The notes below the pieces were generated by a model. That model did no database searches, had not been told where the DNA came from, and saw only the letters and a program-made list of their open reading frames with translations. Position numbers and translations under genes: made by a program. A DNA stretch of 33,498 nt, taken from the NCBI GenBank assembly GCA_040143965.1, contig JASJQH010000074.1, positions 1-33,498 of the forward strand, given 5' to 3'. The DNA comes from Basidiobolus ranarum (Eukaryota > Basidiobolomycota > Basidiobolomycetes > Basidiobolales). Positions 11,925 through 22,806 of the stretch are shown here, piece after piece (the first letter of the stretch is position 1; each line of letters starts with the position of its first letter).

Positions 11925-13045
11925 AGGGATAAGTAACACTTACCTTCGAGTAAAGATAGTTTGTTTATATGGAGTGTTCATGATTTCCTCAACAATAGAA
12001 TTGGAAGATTTGATTGGATCATTTATCTCACAACATGAAAGTTTATTATTATTCATCACTGGGAGGGAAATCGAGAAAATTTCAATCTCACTCTCTAGTG
12101 TCGTGACTGGTTTGAGGAATACTTCTTGACCACAACAATCTCTGAAGGCTGATAGATCACTTATTTCTTGTACCTTATCTCTCACCACCTCCTCTTTATA
12201 ATATGAAATGGAACCCCAATAATTACCGAGCAATCTCCAAATATCATCACCATGTCTGTATAAAATATTCATTGTTAAGAAATTATTGGACTTGCTTTTC
12301 CAATCAACATCAATGTAGATTTACGCAGCGGTATAGATAACAATACGTGTTTAAAGCGTTAACAAATACATCTCGCCAGTCACTATGGAACATGGGGCGT
12401 TTTCAAAAGGTTACACTAAAATTCGTGAGAGGATAATCAGAGCGGTTCGAATACGTTTGCTATCTAGTTAGACGTCCCAAAGCGATGACTGTCACATAGC
12501 AACTCTCTAAAAGGAATGAGCAGGACTTCCCTAAGAGTTATTATTATCCAAGTGAGTCTAGTCAGTGTTCAAATATAGGCTAATGAGAGGGAGATAAAAG
12601 GGCAAATGAAAGAGTAAATGAAAGAATATGAAAAGGGAAGAGTGAGCAAAAAATAACCAAATTAAGCATCAATATGATGATTATCCTGAAATGTATGTGT
12701 TTTCTCATTCGCTAGCTTCGAATGGGTGAATCCAACAGGTCACCAAAATGGTCACTAATGCCCTTTCCAAGCCATACTATTCATACAATGTGGAGCGGTG
12801 TCTAATCTGGCTACTATTGCCTGGGATTGGACTGAATTCATGTCAGATACCATACCATAAGCAATCTATGTAGCACATTATACTGAGCTTAGAACTATAC
12901 ACAAATACACAATTGGTATTGAACTCTAGTTTGGTGCATCATCACTTGGTTTTACATAAATATCCTTCTCTCAGCTCCTCTTGTACCAGTTTTGCTTTCC
13001 CTTTTCGCTTTCCCTTTTCGCTTTCAAAAACCACCGCGCTTTGAT
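11925..13045. other. Divergent intergenic region between katanin and ceramide synthase
   Basis: About 1.1 kb with no recognised gene. It contains a 110-codon minus-strand frame (12272-11940) that ends 16 bases before the katanin ATG; its product matches no family I know and it could be 5' untranslated sequence or a small unknown gene. A strongly purine-rich stretch lies at about 12583-12654 and a CT-rich tandem repeat at 12990-13025 just before the ceramide synthase start. Confidence 0.4.
12990..13025. repeat. CT-rich tandem repeat (13-base unit, about 2.8 copies)
   Basis: The unit ttttcgctttccc recurs almost perfectly three times and ends 21 bases before the ceramide synthase ATG. Pyrimidine tracts are common in fungal core promoters near transcription starts, so it may be part of this promoter. 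Confidence 0.65.
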
Positions 13046-14221
13046 ATGGTTTTGAAGGTTCGAGATCGAGTTAAGCCGTCCATCAGGAAGAATGTTGGAA
13101 CGTATGCCGCTGATCATCAAATTGGTATGTAAACTGTATTCAATTATTTATTTTGCTTCTTTCTGACATGCTTTTCACAGAGTTATCTCTGGTTTTTATA
13201 ACTGCGGTGGTTCTTGGGGACTTACTGCAGCTGCCAATGGCCGACAAATTCCTGCATTTACGCTACCGTGTCAACGGGGGTGGCGGCCCTGTTCTGTATG
13301 GTGCTGGGGTTGATGATGTATACGTTATGGGATTCTGGTTCGTAATGTTCATCTTTTTACGTGCTTTTACAACCCATTACATCCTTGGCCCGTTCGCTAC
13401 ATATTGGGGGGTCAAAAAATACGAGAAAAAGCAGAGATTTATTGAGCAGAGTTGGCAATTCGTATTCTTTCTGGGCTCATGGTCCGTTGGTATGGTAAGA
13501 CTGGTTTTCATGTTAGTACTTCGGGATTCTCATTGATTTGATTGTTAGTATATTATGTATCATTCCCCCTACTGGTTCAACCCACACCACTTCTGGATTG
13601 GGTACCCCCATCAACATCTGAGCTATCTTACAAAATGGTATTATTTGATCATCACGGGGTATTGGCTGAGCCAAATGTTTGTAGTCCATGTCGAGAAGCG
13701 TAGAAAGGATCATGTAGTGATGGTCGTCCATCATTGTGTCACTATCGCTTTATTGGTTGGCTCCTATTTCTCCAATCTGACTCGTATCGGAAATGCCGTG
13801 TTGTGTATGATGGACTTCTCAGACATCATTCTTGCAGTAAGTACATATTCTCTATGCATACGCACTTGCATCCGCTAACTTGTTATTGGAGTTTGCCAAG
13901 TCACTCTACTATCTAGATTGCAGTAAAGCCTGTGATGTTGCTTTCGGCGCCTTTGTGGTCAGTTGGTTCTACTCGAGACATTTCATCTTCTTCTATATTG
14001 GCATCAGTTTATGGAAAGACCCTGTTCACTTCCGGGTTGTGCGTTGGAACCCGGAGACCGGGAATTATTTTGGTCCGTTGGCTCATTGGATATTCTTGGC
14101 ATTGTTATGGTCGCTTCAAATACTCCTCTTGATCTGGTGCAAGTCTATTCTTCGTATCCTCTGGACCGTAGTTAAAGGAAGCAAGCCCCAAGACTCCAGA
14201 AGTGACTCTGAAGACGAGTAA
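13046..14221 (+). CDS. LAG1: TLC-domain ceramide synthase (Lag1/Lac1 type)
   Basis: Four exons (13046-13124, 13181-13494, 13549-13836, 13892-14221) give 336 residues with consistent phases. Several hydrophobic helices are visible, for example LSLVFITAVVLGDLLQL, FWFVMFIFLRAF and a final AHWIFLALLWSLQILLLIW. The Lag1 motif is present: HVVMVVHHCVTIALL with the paired histidines at about 192-193, followed by RIGNAVLCMMDFSDIIL and FAKSLYYL. The C-terminus is acidic and Ser-rich (DSRSDSEDE), similar to the casein-kinase-2 sites of yeast Lag1/Lac1. The enzyme N-acylates sphingoid bases with fatty acyl-CoA in the endoplasmic reticulum to make (dihydro)ceramide. No Hox-like domain is present, as in fungal rather than animal CerS. 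At 336 residues it is somewhat shorter than yeast Lag1 (about 410), mainly at the N-terminus. Confidence 0.9.
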
Positions 14222-14283
14222 ATCTTTGCATATTTATTCACAAATTCAAACAAAACTCTATAATTTTATTAGTATTAATAAGC

Positions 14284-14289
14284 AATAAA
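14284..14289 (+). terminator. Putative poly(A) signal of the ceramide synthase gene
   Basis: AATAAA occurs about 63 bases after the stop codon, on the sense strand, in AT-rich sequence. Confidence 0.4.
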
Positions 14290-14580
14290 TCAACCTTTCT
14301 ATTTCATCAAATTCTGTTTATCATTATCGAAATTGTAAGCATTTAAGGTTTAGCCCTTTTTTTTCGTAGTAATGATATTGGCAGTGGCAGCTGTACAGCG
14401 AGGTTTTGTTAAATTCGACTGTTTTGGTATATGCTATATGATCCAATCATAGTCATCAAATCATTTGTTTACCACGAAGTTGTTTTGAAAAATATCTTTT
14501 TGGTATACAGCGCTGACAAAAAATTCAAAGTATTGACTTGTTCTTTTTCCTCACGTTTCATCTCGCAACCGTTTCCTGCC

Positions 14581-17288
14581 ATGGTGGGACCTTCGAATCA
14601 CAAGGTAAATCCTGAACCTATAGTGGTGTTTAGGTTTTTATTGAAACTTACATATGCAAACTTGTAGACCCCGAATGACTCTGCTTCTGACGAGCCTCAA
14701 AACGACGCCACTGATGTTTGTTCTGTGCTTGGCACTTCTGCGGAAAATGTAAATGAGTGTAGAAAATCTTTTTCAAAGGTATGTGACCTGAGAGTACATT
14801 TGAAGAAATTACATGCCTAATGTTTGTTGGTCTATAGTTGTATTTAGATGACTTGGCAAGGTTGCAAAGTAAAGTAACTAATCAGACGTTCAATACCAAC
14901 TCGTTCTCGGGATATGCCTGTGACCAGCTCAAATGTAAGCTTCTTTACTTATTCCATATACACCCTCGTTGTTATGGATACTAACAACCTTAATCGACAT
15001 GTTCTAGTTAATGACCTAGAAGAGCTTCGTAAGCAAATTGAAAAACTTAGCAGTCAACCATCGTCATATCCAGCCACTAGAGCCACTGACTCTGACAGTT
15101 CTCTTCAAGAAGAAATGAACCAATTGCGAGCCAAATTCGAGGTTCATCATGATTTACTGTTTCTTAAATTTCTCCGTCAATTAACACTTGTGTTCATTAG
15201 GACCAATGCAAAAAATATACCGAGGAAATCAATCGGTTAACATCACAACATGAATCGCATTTAGATGCCCTTCACAAAGAATATGAGATACTTGAAGAAG
15301 CAAAATATGCGATCTCTTCTCAACTTGATGGAGCTCAAGTTCAAATCAAAGATCATGAAAAGAAAATCACCAATTTAAAGGTTCGGGCTTTTTGTAACAT
15401 TGCAGCTACACTGATTCATGTTGTACTGACAATTCATCATCACTTTAGAATACTATTTCAACTCAATCTCAATCTCTATCTCAGCTGCAAGCACAGCAGA
15501 TGACTGCTCAAAAACAAATCCAGGTAAGAGCCTGGAACCATATGGAGTATCATAGCATTTTCTGAATGTGTATATTTGCCCATCTGTAGGAAACGAACAA
15601 CGCCCTCCAAATCAAATTACAAGACATTGACGCGATGAGTGGTGAACTTGATGGGGCCAAATCATACATTGCCCAGTTGGAGGCCAAGCTGAGATTTGAG
15701 GAAACGTCACGCCGGAAATTGCATAACACAATCCAGGTAAAACTTACGCACCCTAACTTGTAAATAGTGAGAAAAAAAGCTAATCTAATTGATTTTAGGA
15801 GCTTAAAGGAAACATTCGCGTGTTCTGTAGAATGCGGCCGTTGTTAGGTAATGCTTAGCAGACTAAGAATATTCTATGTGGTATATTGATTCGTGATTTA
15901 TTTTTAGGCCCAGAGCAAATGGAAGATCCCTTACAAATTAGCTTCACAAATGAAAGCGAAATGGAGCTAATTCAAAATCAAGTAAGCAAGTTTATTGGCT
16001 TGATTCATACACAACGTAATTAACAATGTTCATTGCTTATTCTTGACGACTATTAAGGAGTCCGCTAATGGATCTAAGACAATTACCAAATCTTATCCAT
16101 TTGCATTTGACAAGGTATATTTGAACTTGTACATTGATTTGTTGGGGCTGTATTTAATGTCATTTGTCTTCAGATATTCGAACCAGAGTCTACACAGTCT
16201 GAGGTTTTTGAAGAAATCTCGCAACTCGTTCAATCAGCCTTAGATGGATACCCTGTTTGCATCTTTGCATATGGACAAACCGGAAGTGGAAAGGTATTTT
16301 TTAACATATGAATACTACCTTAGTTGGTGTGCACGAATCCTGAACTATTGAATTAGACTTTTACTATGGAGGGGCCTGATCACCCTGACTCGGACACTAT
16401 TGGTATTATTCCACGAGCTGTGTTACAGATTTATTCTACTGTTGAATCTTTGAAACAAAAGGGATGGGAATATGTCATGGAAGGGCAATTCTTGGAAATA
16501 TACAATGACACCATCAATGATCTGCTTGGAAATGGTGATTTCAATAAGAAACATGATATCAAGCATCTTCCTAATGGAAAAACAATGGTGACCGATTTGA
16601 CTACAGGTAAGCATGAGTTCGTTCATCATCCCCAAAAGCAACTCTAACTTTTGACGACAGTTACTATCGACTCTCCCGAGAAGATGAAGGCTTTGATGAA
16701 GCATGCTGGACAGAATCGAGCAGTTGCATCTACCCAGTGTAATGACCGTTCATCAAGAAGTCACAGGTAATAGATAGATGTCGATCTCATTAATTGATTA
16801 CTGTGCTAACGAAATACCTGATATTGTTTCTAGTGTATTTATGCTCAGATTGAGTGGTAGAAACTCTTACTCTGGGGAGGTTAGTGAGGGAATGCTTAAC
16901 CTAATCGATCTTGCTGGTTCCGAAAGACTTTCTCAATCTGGAGCAACTGGTGAAAGACTTCGCGAAACCCAAGCGATCAACAAAAGTCTTAGCTGTTTGG
17001 GAGACGTTATTTACTCGATAGCCAACAAGGAAGCCCATGTTCCCTATAGAAATTCCAAACTAACCTATTTACTCCAAAACTCGTTAGGTAATTATATCTT
17101 GACGACACATGAGATTTTATGAAATTCAAAGCTAATTTTATACTTTATTAGGTGGAAACAGCAAAACGTTAATGTTCGTGAACATTTCCTCTTGCAATGC
17201 TCACTTTCAGGAAACGCTATGTTCTCTGCGATTTGCCACTAAAGTCAACTCATGTCATATTGGCGTAGCAAAAAGAATTAGCAAATAG
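14581..17288 (+). CDS. Kinesin-14 (minus-end-directed, C-terminal motor)
   Basis: The ATG at 14581 sits in a good context (CCTGCCATGG). Many short exons encode a polar N-terminal tail, a coiled-coil stalk (about 14830-15780, e.g. [15 protein letters not shown]) and a C-terminal motor. The neck-motor junction [18 protein letters not shown] is the kinesin-14 hallmark. Motor motifs: [16 protein letters not shown] (P-loop), NDRSSRSHS (switch I), LIDLAGSE (switch II), [18 protein letters not shown], and an end at [14 protein letters not shown] followed by about nine residues. An intron splits the P-loop right after its Lys codon (16293/16294). The protein is close to Kar3, KlpA and Ncd, which move to microtubule minus ends and focus spindle poles or drive nuclear fusion. 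I estimate 600-650 residues. Adjacent katanin is also a microtubule factor, but the two genes lie on opposite strands with another gene between. Confidence 0.92.
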
Positions 17289-18237
17289 TCACCTCAGCCA
17301 TCTTTCAATATATATACTTCTCCTACATAATTCATGTTTTACAATGTTTCCTCTTAAATCTGTTTTGTTTTTGCACGCCCCACCTTCCTATTTTTTGATA
17401 TTTTTAAAACATTCTTCTTTGTAAAACTAATCAATACTAGCCTGGTGCAATCCAAAATCTCCATCTTTACAGTTTTATTCAGTTGAGCGTTGTATACCGT
17501 TTGCTTACAGGGTACTTATACACCACCTATACCGCAAACAAAAAAGGGCGATAGAAACAGCAATTACATTATTTCACATGTTAAATCCACTGAATCTTCG
17601 TATTGTTTATGCACAAATATTTACTTGACTTGTGCTACTCTACCATATAGCAAGTAACCTTACACAACATCCTCTTGTTTCTACGCAATCCAGTGCTGTG
17701 CTAACAATGGGCTTTTCTCCTGATTTGCTAAAACTGCCCAAATTCATTCACGAACATGCCACGGATGTGCAAATCTCATCACCACTGATGATTGAAACAG
17801 CTGCACGTTGGCCTTGCGCTTATGATGGTGGTACGATGTGACCAACCTGAGACATGGATAGCTACTTGTTTAGTCAAGATTATCACTAAATGTGGTGATT
17901 ATTATCCAGAAATCTCTGTTTCAACGCATCGTAATCACTCAGTTTCTACAAATATATTATTTCCATTTTACTGGAGTTAATTGGTTAGTTTTGGTTGTCT
18001 GGCCATTCCTTGAACAATTAACTCCAAGCTACAATAGAATAATTATCTTGACACCACCCGTCATCATATATGGTAAACTCATATAATTACTGTTTGAGAA
18101 TAACTATATCTATCGAGAACCACTATTTATTTATCGAGAAGGTCTATTTATTTATCGAGAACTACTATCGAGAACTGCTCCACCCATTGTCGCTATCTAT
18201 TGTACCCATAATAGCGTTTAAGGGTGACAGTAAAACT
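17289..18237. other. Intergenic region after kinesin-14
   Basis: About 950 bases, AT-rich, presumably holding the kinesin terminator and the promoter of the PPxY membrane protein. Several overlapping frames of 62-72 codons occur in different phases, none with a domain. A tatcgagaa repeat cluster is listed separately. Confidence 0.45.
18111..18174. repeat. Four copies of tatcgagaa, partly in a 21-base tandem
   Basis: The 9-mer tatcgagaa occurs at 18111, 18132, 18153 and 18166. The two middle copies lie in an exact 18-base repeat, ctatttatttatcgagaa, with period 21 (18123-18140, 18144-18161). The cluster lies 64-127 bases before the first candidate start codon of the next gene and could be a binding-site cluster or simple slippage. 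Confidence 0.75.
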
Positions 18238-19007
18238 ATGACAGCAAATTTCGGCATCATGTTTAAGGACCTAGAGCGTGGTGAGTAGTGTCCAATCAAG
18301 GCTATCACAAAACCATATAAATTGCCAGTTTCCCAATTCTAGGATCTCCGTACAACCTGCTGGCTTCAGTTATGAGCTCTATAAACACAGATAACGAAGA
18401 GTTGGAGAATCGTTCAATAACAATCGCGATAAACACTAATAATGAGTTGGATGACCCCGAAGTATTGTGGAGTCGCCTCTATCAAATACGGAAACAGAGA
18501 GTCCATCTTAACAAGCGATTGAAGCTATTCATCCGAATTACGATTCTATTCGGTACTGCAGTTCTGATAGCTGGCATTGATCCGCTTAATCTTCAATGGT
18601 GGTTTGCCCTTATACCTTTAATGCTCATGATAGTCAACATGGTGTTGATTGTGGTAAGGTTACCAATTTTCTACCTTACAAAAGTTCATGGACTAAATCT
18701 TCCTTCAATGCAGATTATAAGAAGCAGAGCGGGATTGTTGGAAACTGAGGAAACGCTCCTACTAGAGAAATTAAGACCCTTCCGGATTGCCACATCCATG
18801 TCGTCAAGCACACTGGCAGCACCCCCACCAACATACAATATTGCTACAGTTGAGCCCCCGGCATACTTTAGCTTCATAAAATCACCTAGCTATGCCACAC
18901 TTGCACATCTACCAAGTCAGGAATCCCATCGCTACACAACACTATATACAACTACTGAAAATACTCATGACATCCCCGCTAGACCTCAAACCCTTGCTTT
19001 TCTTTAG
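18238..19007 (+). CDS. Two-helix membrane protein with two PPxY motifs
   Basis: Two exons (18238-18280 and 18343-19007) join in phase to about 235 residues; a second in-frame ATG at 18259 would give MFKDLERG as the start (228 residues). I extended the gene upstream because the frame before the internal Met at 18372 is open and continues through a good donor (GTGAGT) and acceptor. A charged helix (LWSRLYQIRKQRVHLNKRL) precedes two hydrophobic segments at about 75-93 and 98-122, separated by a short loop, so a helical hairpin is likely. The C-terminal ~85 residues are Ser/Thr/Pro/Tyr-rich and hold PPTY (about 176-179) and PPAY (about 186-189), the PPxY motifs bound by WW domains of Nedd4/Rsp5 ubiquitin ligases. 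I recognise no family. A membrane adaptor for such a ligase is inference only. Confidence 0.7.
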
Positions 19008-20032
19008 ATGCCGAACAGTACTGGCAGCTCCTGGTTAAAATACATTTGTATCCCTCAAACGCATCTAACATGTAACATACATCCATTCTTTCTTTGCCAT
19101 ACACGTTGTATGTAACGAAAGGTATTCAATACATCCTAATTACCAGCAATAAACATGACAACAAGTCGGTGAAGATTCTCCTATTTAGAGTACACTACCT
19201 TTTTATATTCATTTGCATCTATCTCATTTGTGAATTTGTATATTCTGTGGCCATTGCTTCATCTTAATATTAGCTAAACCACGGTCGAAGGTAACATTGG
19301 TTGTCAAGTTAGAAAAGGCCACTCACCCAAGCCTCTTGCCAATATTCAACGCAACTTGTATATACGATTTCCAGACTCCATCATGTGTCCACACAAATAT
19401 GTTCCAATATATACTCGATCTCACAATCCGAAGATATGCGTTCATAGTGATGTACAAGATGCCCGATTTAGATCATAGTTGGCGCCTATGGATAATATGA
19501 AAGTCGAGAAAACTACTCAGGAATTGTGAAGAGTCACTCCCCAACGCGCTCTTCTATGCACTCCTCAATAAAAGAAGATAGGATGCACAAATAGTTCAAT
19601 GAAGGTCGGGTATTTCCCGCCTTTTCCGCCTTTCCGGCACCATCATGCATGGGAAGCGGATCGAAGGTCGACAAATCCGGGATCTGACCATGCTATCATA
19701 ATGAGTTTCTATATCTAGCCCAGTGTCACTATAAGGCATCGGCTTATCTCAGTAAATCTGGATATGTGTTGTGCCTGATTCATTCGTTTTGTTTAGATTT
19801 TTCACTTCCTGTCTCATGTTCAAAACCTATTATATTGTTAATTTGAAGAATCTACATGATTCATTGGACTTGGCTGTGATAGGTTGACAGGCATCTGATC
19901 AAAGGTGGTTTGGTATTGTTATAATATTACTATTTGGTCTTAATCCATCTCAAATTTTCTCCCTCGATCTTTTCCTACTTAGCTTTCAATCCGGCTTCGC
20001 CTACAATTATTTTCTAGCTCCCTCGCGTCACT
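19008..20032. other. Intergenic region before the White-Collar-2-like gene
   Basis: About 1 kb. A 67-codon plus-strand frame (19297-19500) has no recognisable domain. A local GC-rich patch at about 19601-19683 contains closely spaced ccgcc/ccggc motifs and two gaaggtcg copies, unlike the surrounding AT-rich DNA, and could be a regulatory segment. Pyrimidine-rich sequence precedes the start codon at 20033. Confidence 0.4.
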
Positions 20033-21375
20033 ATGTCATATTCTCCTGTATCTCACAAAAGACCATACGTCTACGACTCACCAGTTTCAAACCCTTCTTC
20101 CGAGTATACTACATATCCAAGCGGTTATTCCTGCCCACCATCACATCCCTCAATGCATAATACAAACCGTTCTAATCCACCTTCTGGTCCTCACCTTACT
20201 CGCTCCTTTCCTCACATATATTCTGGCACTTCTAGCTCTTTCCCTCCACCACAAGGACCACCTTCAGAAAGTTACAACTACCAATACTCATCAGCTCCCT
20301 CTCAACAATATCCTGTTACTTCTAGTCGACCCTTTGAGGACATGGTCGGAAATCCTAGAGGATACCCTCCAACTTTTCCATCTAAAGAAAGTGTGCATAT
20401 TTCAGAACCTCAATTTCATCTTTCTTCAAACCATTACATCGAGGTAAAGGAATATTTCCTTAGGGCTTCTATTACGTTCTCTTAAATTTTGTACTCAAAT
20501 GGGTTTTTAAGATTTCAAATAGATGTGATGAAATCATCGGTATACTAAGTAAGTTTGATCGTTCTGACGTCGATAATACCAATCAACTTGTAGATTCAGC
20601 TAAGGCTTTGTATGACGTATTTCTGACGGCTGAACAAAGAGTATACACGATTTTTGTTCACCTCATCTTCAACTTTCTCTCTAATTTATACGCCTGCTAA
20701 CATAGGTCTCTCCTGACCAGTCACCCGTACCTTCAAAGAGTTCAGAAAAACCTAAAGTTGGTTTAATCCTATCTAATTGATGTTTGATTTTAGAAATCTA
20801 ACCACTTTTCTTTATAAGAAGCGGACCAAAAGTAATCAAGTTAAGCTTTATTGCCACTCCTGTAACTGGTAAAAAAATATTTTGCGAATCACATTTCTGC
20901 CCATTGTTAACTTATGTTATATATGTCAGTACCGACACACCGGAATGGAGAAAAGGCCCTCTTGGTACTCTTATTAAATGAGACATATTTGATGTACTTA
21001 TGCTAAATTATTCATTTTATGTAACAGGCCCAAGAACACTTTGCAACGCCTGTGGTCTCAGTATGAACTATTATTTTACCTTTGCCATTCATACTCTTTA
21101 TTCATTGATTATTCTTCTAAGTTTGGGCGAAGTTATCAAAAAAAAAAGCAAAAGAAGCACAAATGACTGCTAAAAATGGGAAACCAGAAGTAGAAAAAGA
21201 TTCGCGAAGCAATAACATCGGTACCCCACACAACTTTACTACCATTAACAACAGCGAGGTTGCTCAAAGCAAAAGTATGAATGATATTCAATCACAACCA
21301 GGAGAACCCACTGTAGAGTCGAGGGATGGGAAGATAGACGACAAAAAACTGACCCTCTCGTTTTTACTTTCTTGA
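20033..21375 (+). CDS. GATA-type zinc finger protein, White Collar 2 finger class
   Basis: Seven exons (20033-20443, 20512-20640, 20706-20756, 20819-20868, 20930-20964, 21028-21060, 21122-21375) give 320 residues with all phases consistent. The first ~135 residues are Ser/Pro/Tyr-rich and disordered. A helical segment follows (CDEIIGILSKFD, then LVDSAKALYDVFLTAEQR). The finger begins at about Cys209: CHSC, then [20 protein letters not shown], continuing GLIWAKLSKKKAKEA. The loop has 18 residues (C-X2-C-X18-C-X2-C) and the [21 protein letters not shown] signature is that of White Collar 2 and cutinase palindrome-binding protein, not of AreA-type fingers. Those proteins carry a PAS domain before the finger, which I do not see here. 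Three introns interrupt the finger or its edges. It is probably a nuclear DNA-binding factor; a link to light responses is inference. Confidence 0.85.
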
Positions 21376-21562
21376 GGCATAGGTTGCTAGCGTCATTAAA
21401 ACAATTACCGATTGTTATTGTTTTACTCGACACATTTGATATTCACCAACAATCCTTTGTCACGCGTTTATTTTTACACCCGTTATCATCTTGCCCGGCT
21501 TACTTATCGGATATTCATGTATATAGAGGGGCCTTAACTAATAACAAATGGACTTTATTATA

Positions 21563-21804
21563 TTATCCGATCGTGTATGTCACGTAGTCTGAAATCATCG
21601 TATATTCCATTAGTTCAACTCACCTGGAGTCATTATCTTATCATACTTGGAGAAAATAGCATCAATGACCCTACGGAAGCTTGGAGCTTTCTGAAGCCAT
21701 GGAGTGTCAACTGTAATTCTATATTTTGCTAGTCTCTGCCAAGTCTTAATCCCTCTAAGGGTGTCTGCTACACTATATCCATCAGGGTAGATTATTAGCC
21801 AGGC
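21563..21804 (-). CDS. Unidentified minus-strand coding fragment (one clear exon plus possible last exon)
   Basis: A stop-free minus-strand stretch at 21804-21624 reads like real protein, with motifs such as YPDGYSVADTLRGIKTW and RITVDTPWLQKAPSFRR. It is bounded by a possible acceptor (AATAAG, about 21803) and a consensus donor (AG|GTGAGT, at 21624/21623). A 34-base intron would join it to a short terminal exon ending at a stop at 21563-21565, followed directly by AATAAA on the same strand. No start codon lies in the exon. A candidate 5' exon occurs at 22511-22424 (MNTAEHGTQPNLWRYSSRY, ending in a phase-1 GTATAA donor), but the gap would need an intron of about 620 bases, ten times the local norm. 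It may be a small real gene, a remnant, or part of something I do not recognise. Confidence 0.35.
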
Positions 21805-22164
21805 TTATTCTGTCGACGGATACTATTGTTTGGTTCAATTAATATGAAGTTAACGTCAAGACTAAACATTTCTAGTGTTGCTTTGAATTGCACTCTTTAC
21901 CTTTTAACCATTTTAATGTAGTTTTTTATTTACATTTATTCTGAATTATTGTATGTTACTATAGATTTATCGGCATGGACACTATATATCAGTAAACCTC
22001 GATATTCAATTACACCATTAATGTGACCATTGCATACTTAGGTAAAACCTTTTGTATATCCATATATATGCCCAAGCGCTATGGATAGTACCTGACTAGC
22101 TTCATTATAGTATGCGTGTGTGGAATATGTTTTTATAAGGATAATATGCAAGGGTGAATATGAA

Positions 22165-22190
22165 CCTTAACCCCTAACTCTAGCCCTAAC
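22165..22190. repeat. Degenerate telomere-like repeat
   Basis: The sequence reads ccttaacccctaactctagccctaac in pieces: ccttaa, cccctaa, ctctag, ccctaa. This is about four imperfect units of CCCTAA, the complement of the TTAGGG repeat used by most fungi. It is internal, between genes, so it is either an interstitial telomeric relic or chance. Confidence 0.45.
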
Positions 22191-22794
22191 TGAAGAAGGG
22201 AGATCCACATGGTATGATTGTTTGACAAGTCACCACCAAACCTTTAAAGAATAAGTAAAAATCATTCGGATTGCATCGGGAATGTACACGTAAGAGTTGA
22301 AGGGGGAGTGAGAGCGACGGATATAAGTGAATAGTGAATGAAAGTTCCCTAAACATTTGGTAAGTGTACATTTGGAACTGGGGAGAAACCTAGGAGAACA
22401 CTAACTATGAATCGGGATTATACCTGGATTTCTTTCGCTCTTTGGATCTTCCCTGTATCTCGAACTGTATCTCCAAAGATTTGGTTGAGTACCATGTTCC
22501 GCAGTATTCATCGAGTAGATCTGTTGTTTGAATGAATGTGGTTTATAAGATCAGCAGGTGATCCTTTTGTTCAATACAATATGTTGTACTACAAAATCAA
22601 GATCCACAAATAGATGGTACGTATCGTAGATTGGGGAAGCATCTTCTGATTTAATACTTTGAGCGGTCAGACCTATCATTGCTATCTTCAGCTGTCAATT
22701 GCTGTTATAAATATACTCCGGTACAACAAACTAGAAAGTCGAGGTGGAAAGGAGAAGCCATAGACAATACGTAAATTACAATTTCCAAATAATC

Positions 22795-22806
22795 CATCAC
22801 GTGATG
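22795..22806. promoter_or_regulatory. E-box palindrome CATCACGTGATG upstream of the SART3 gene
   Basis: A perfect 12-base palindrome with a CACGTG core ends 130 bases before the SART3 start codon. The string atcacgtgatggg is shared exactly with the Atg29 promoter at 6736-6748. Confidence 0.45.

Noticed and set aside
11940-12272. 110-codon minus-strand frame as the first exon of katanin
   Set aside because: Its best donor does not join the next katanin exon in phase, and a separate in-frame ATG at 11924 gives a natural katanin N-terminus.
12421-12470. ggttcgaatac resembling a tRNA B box
   Set aside because: No A box at the right distance and no seven-base acceptor stem pairing around it.
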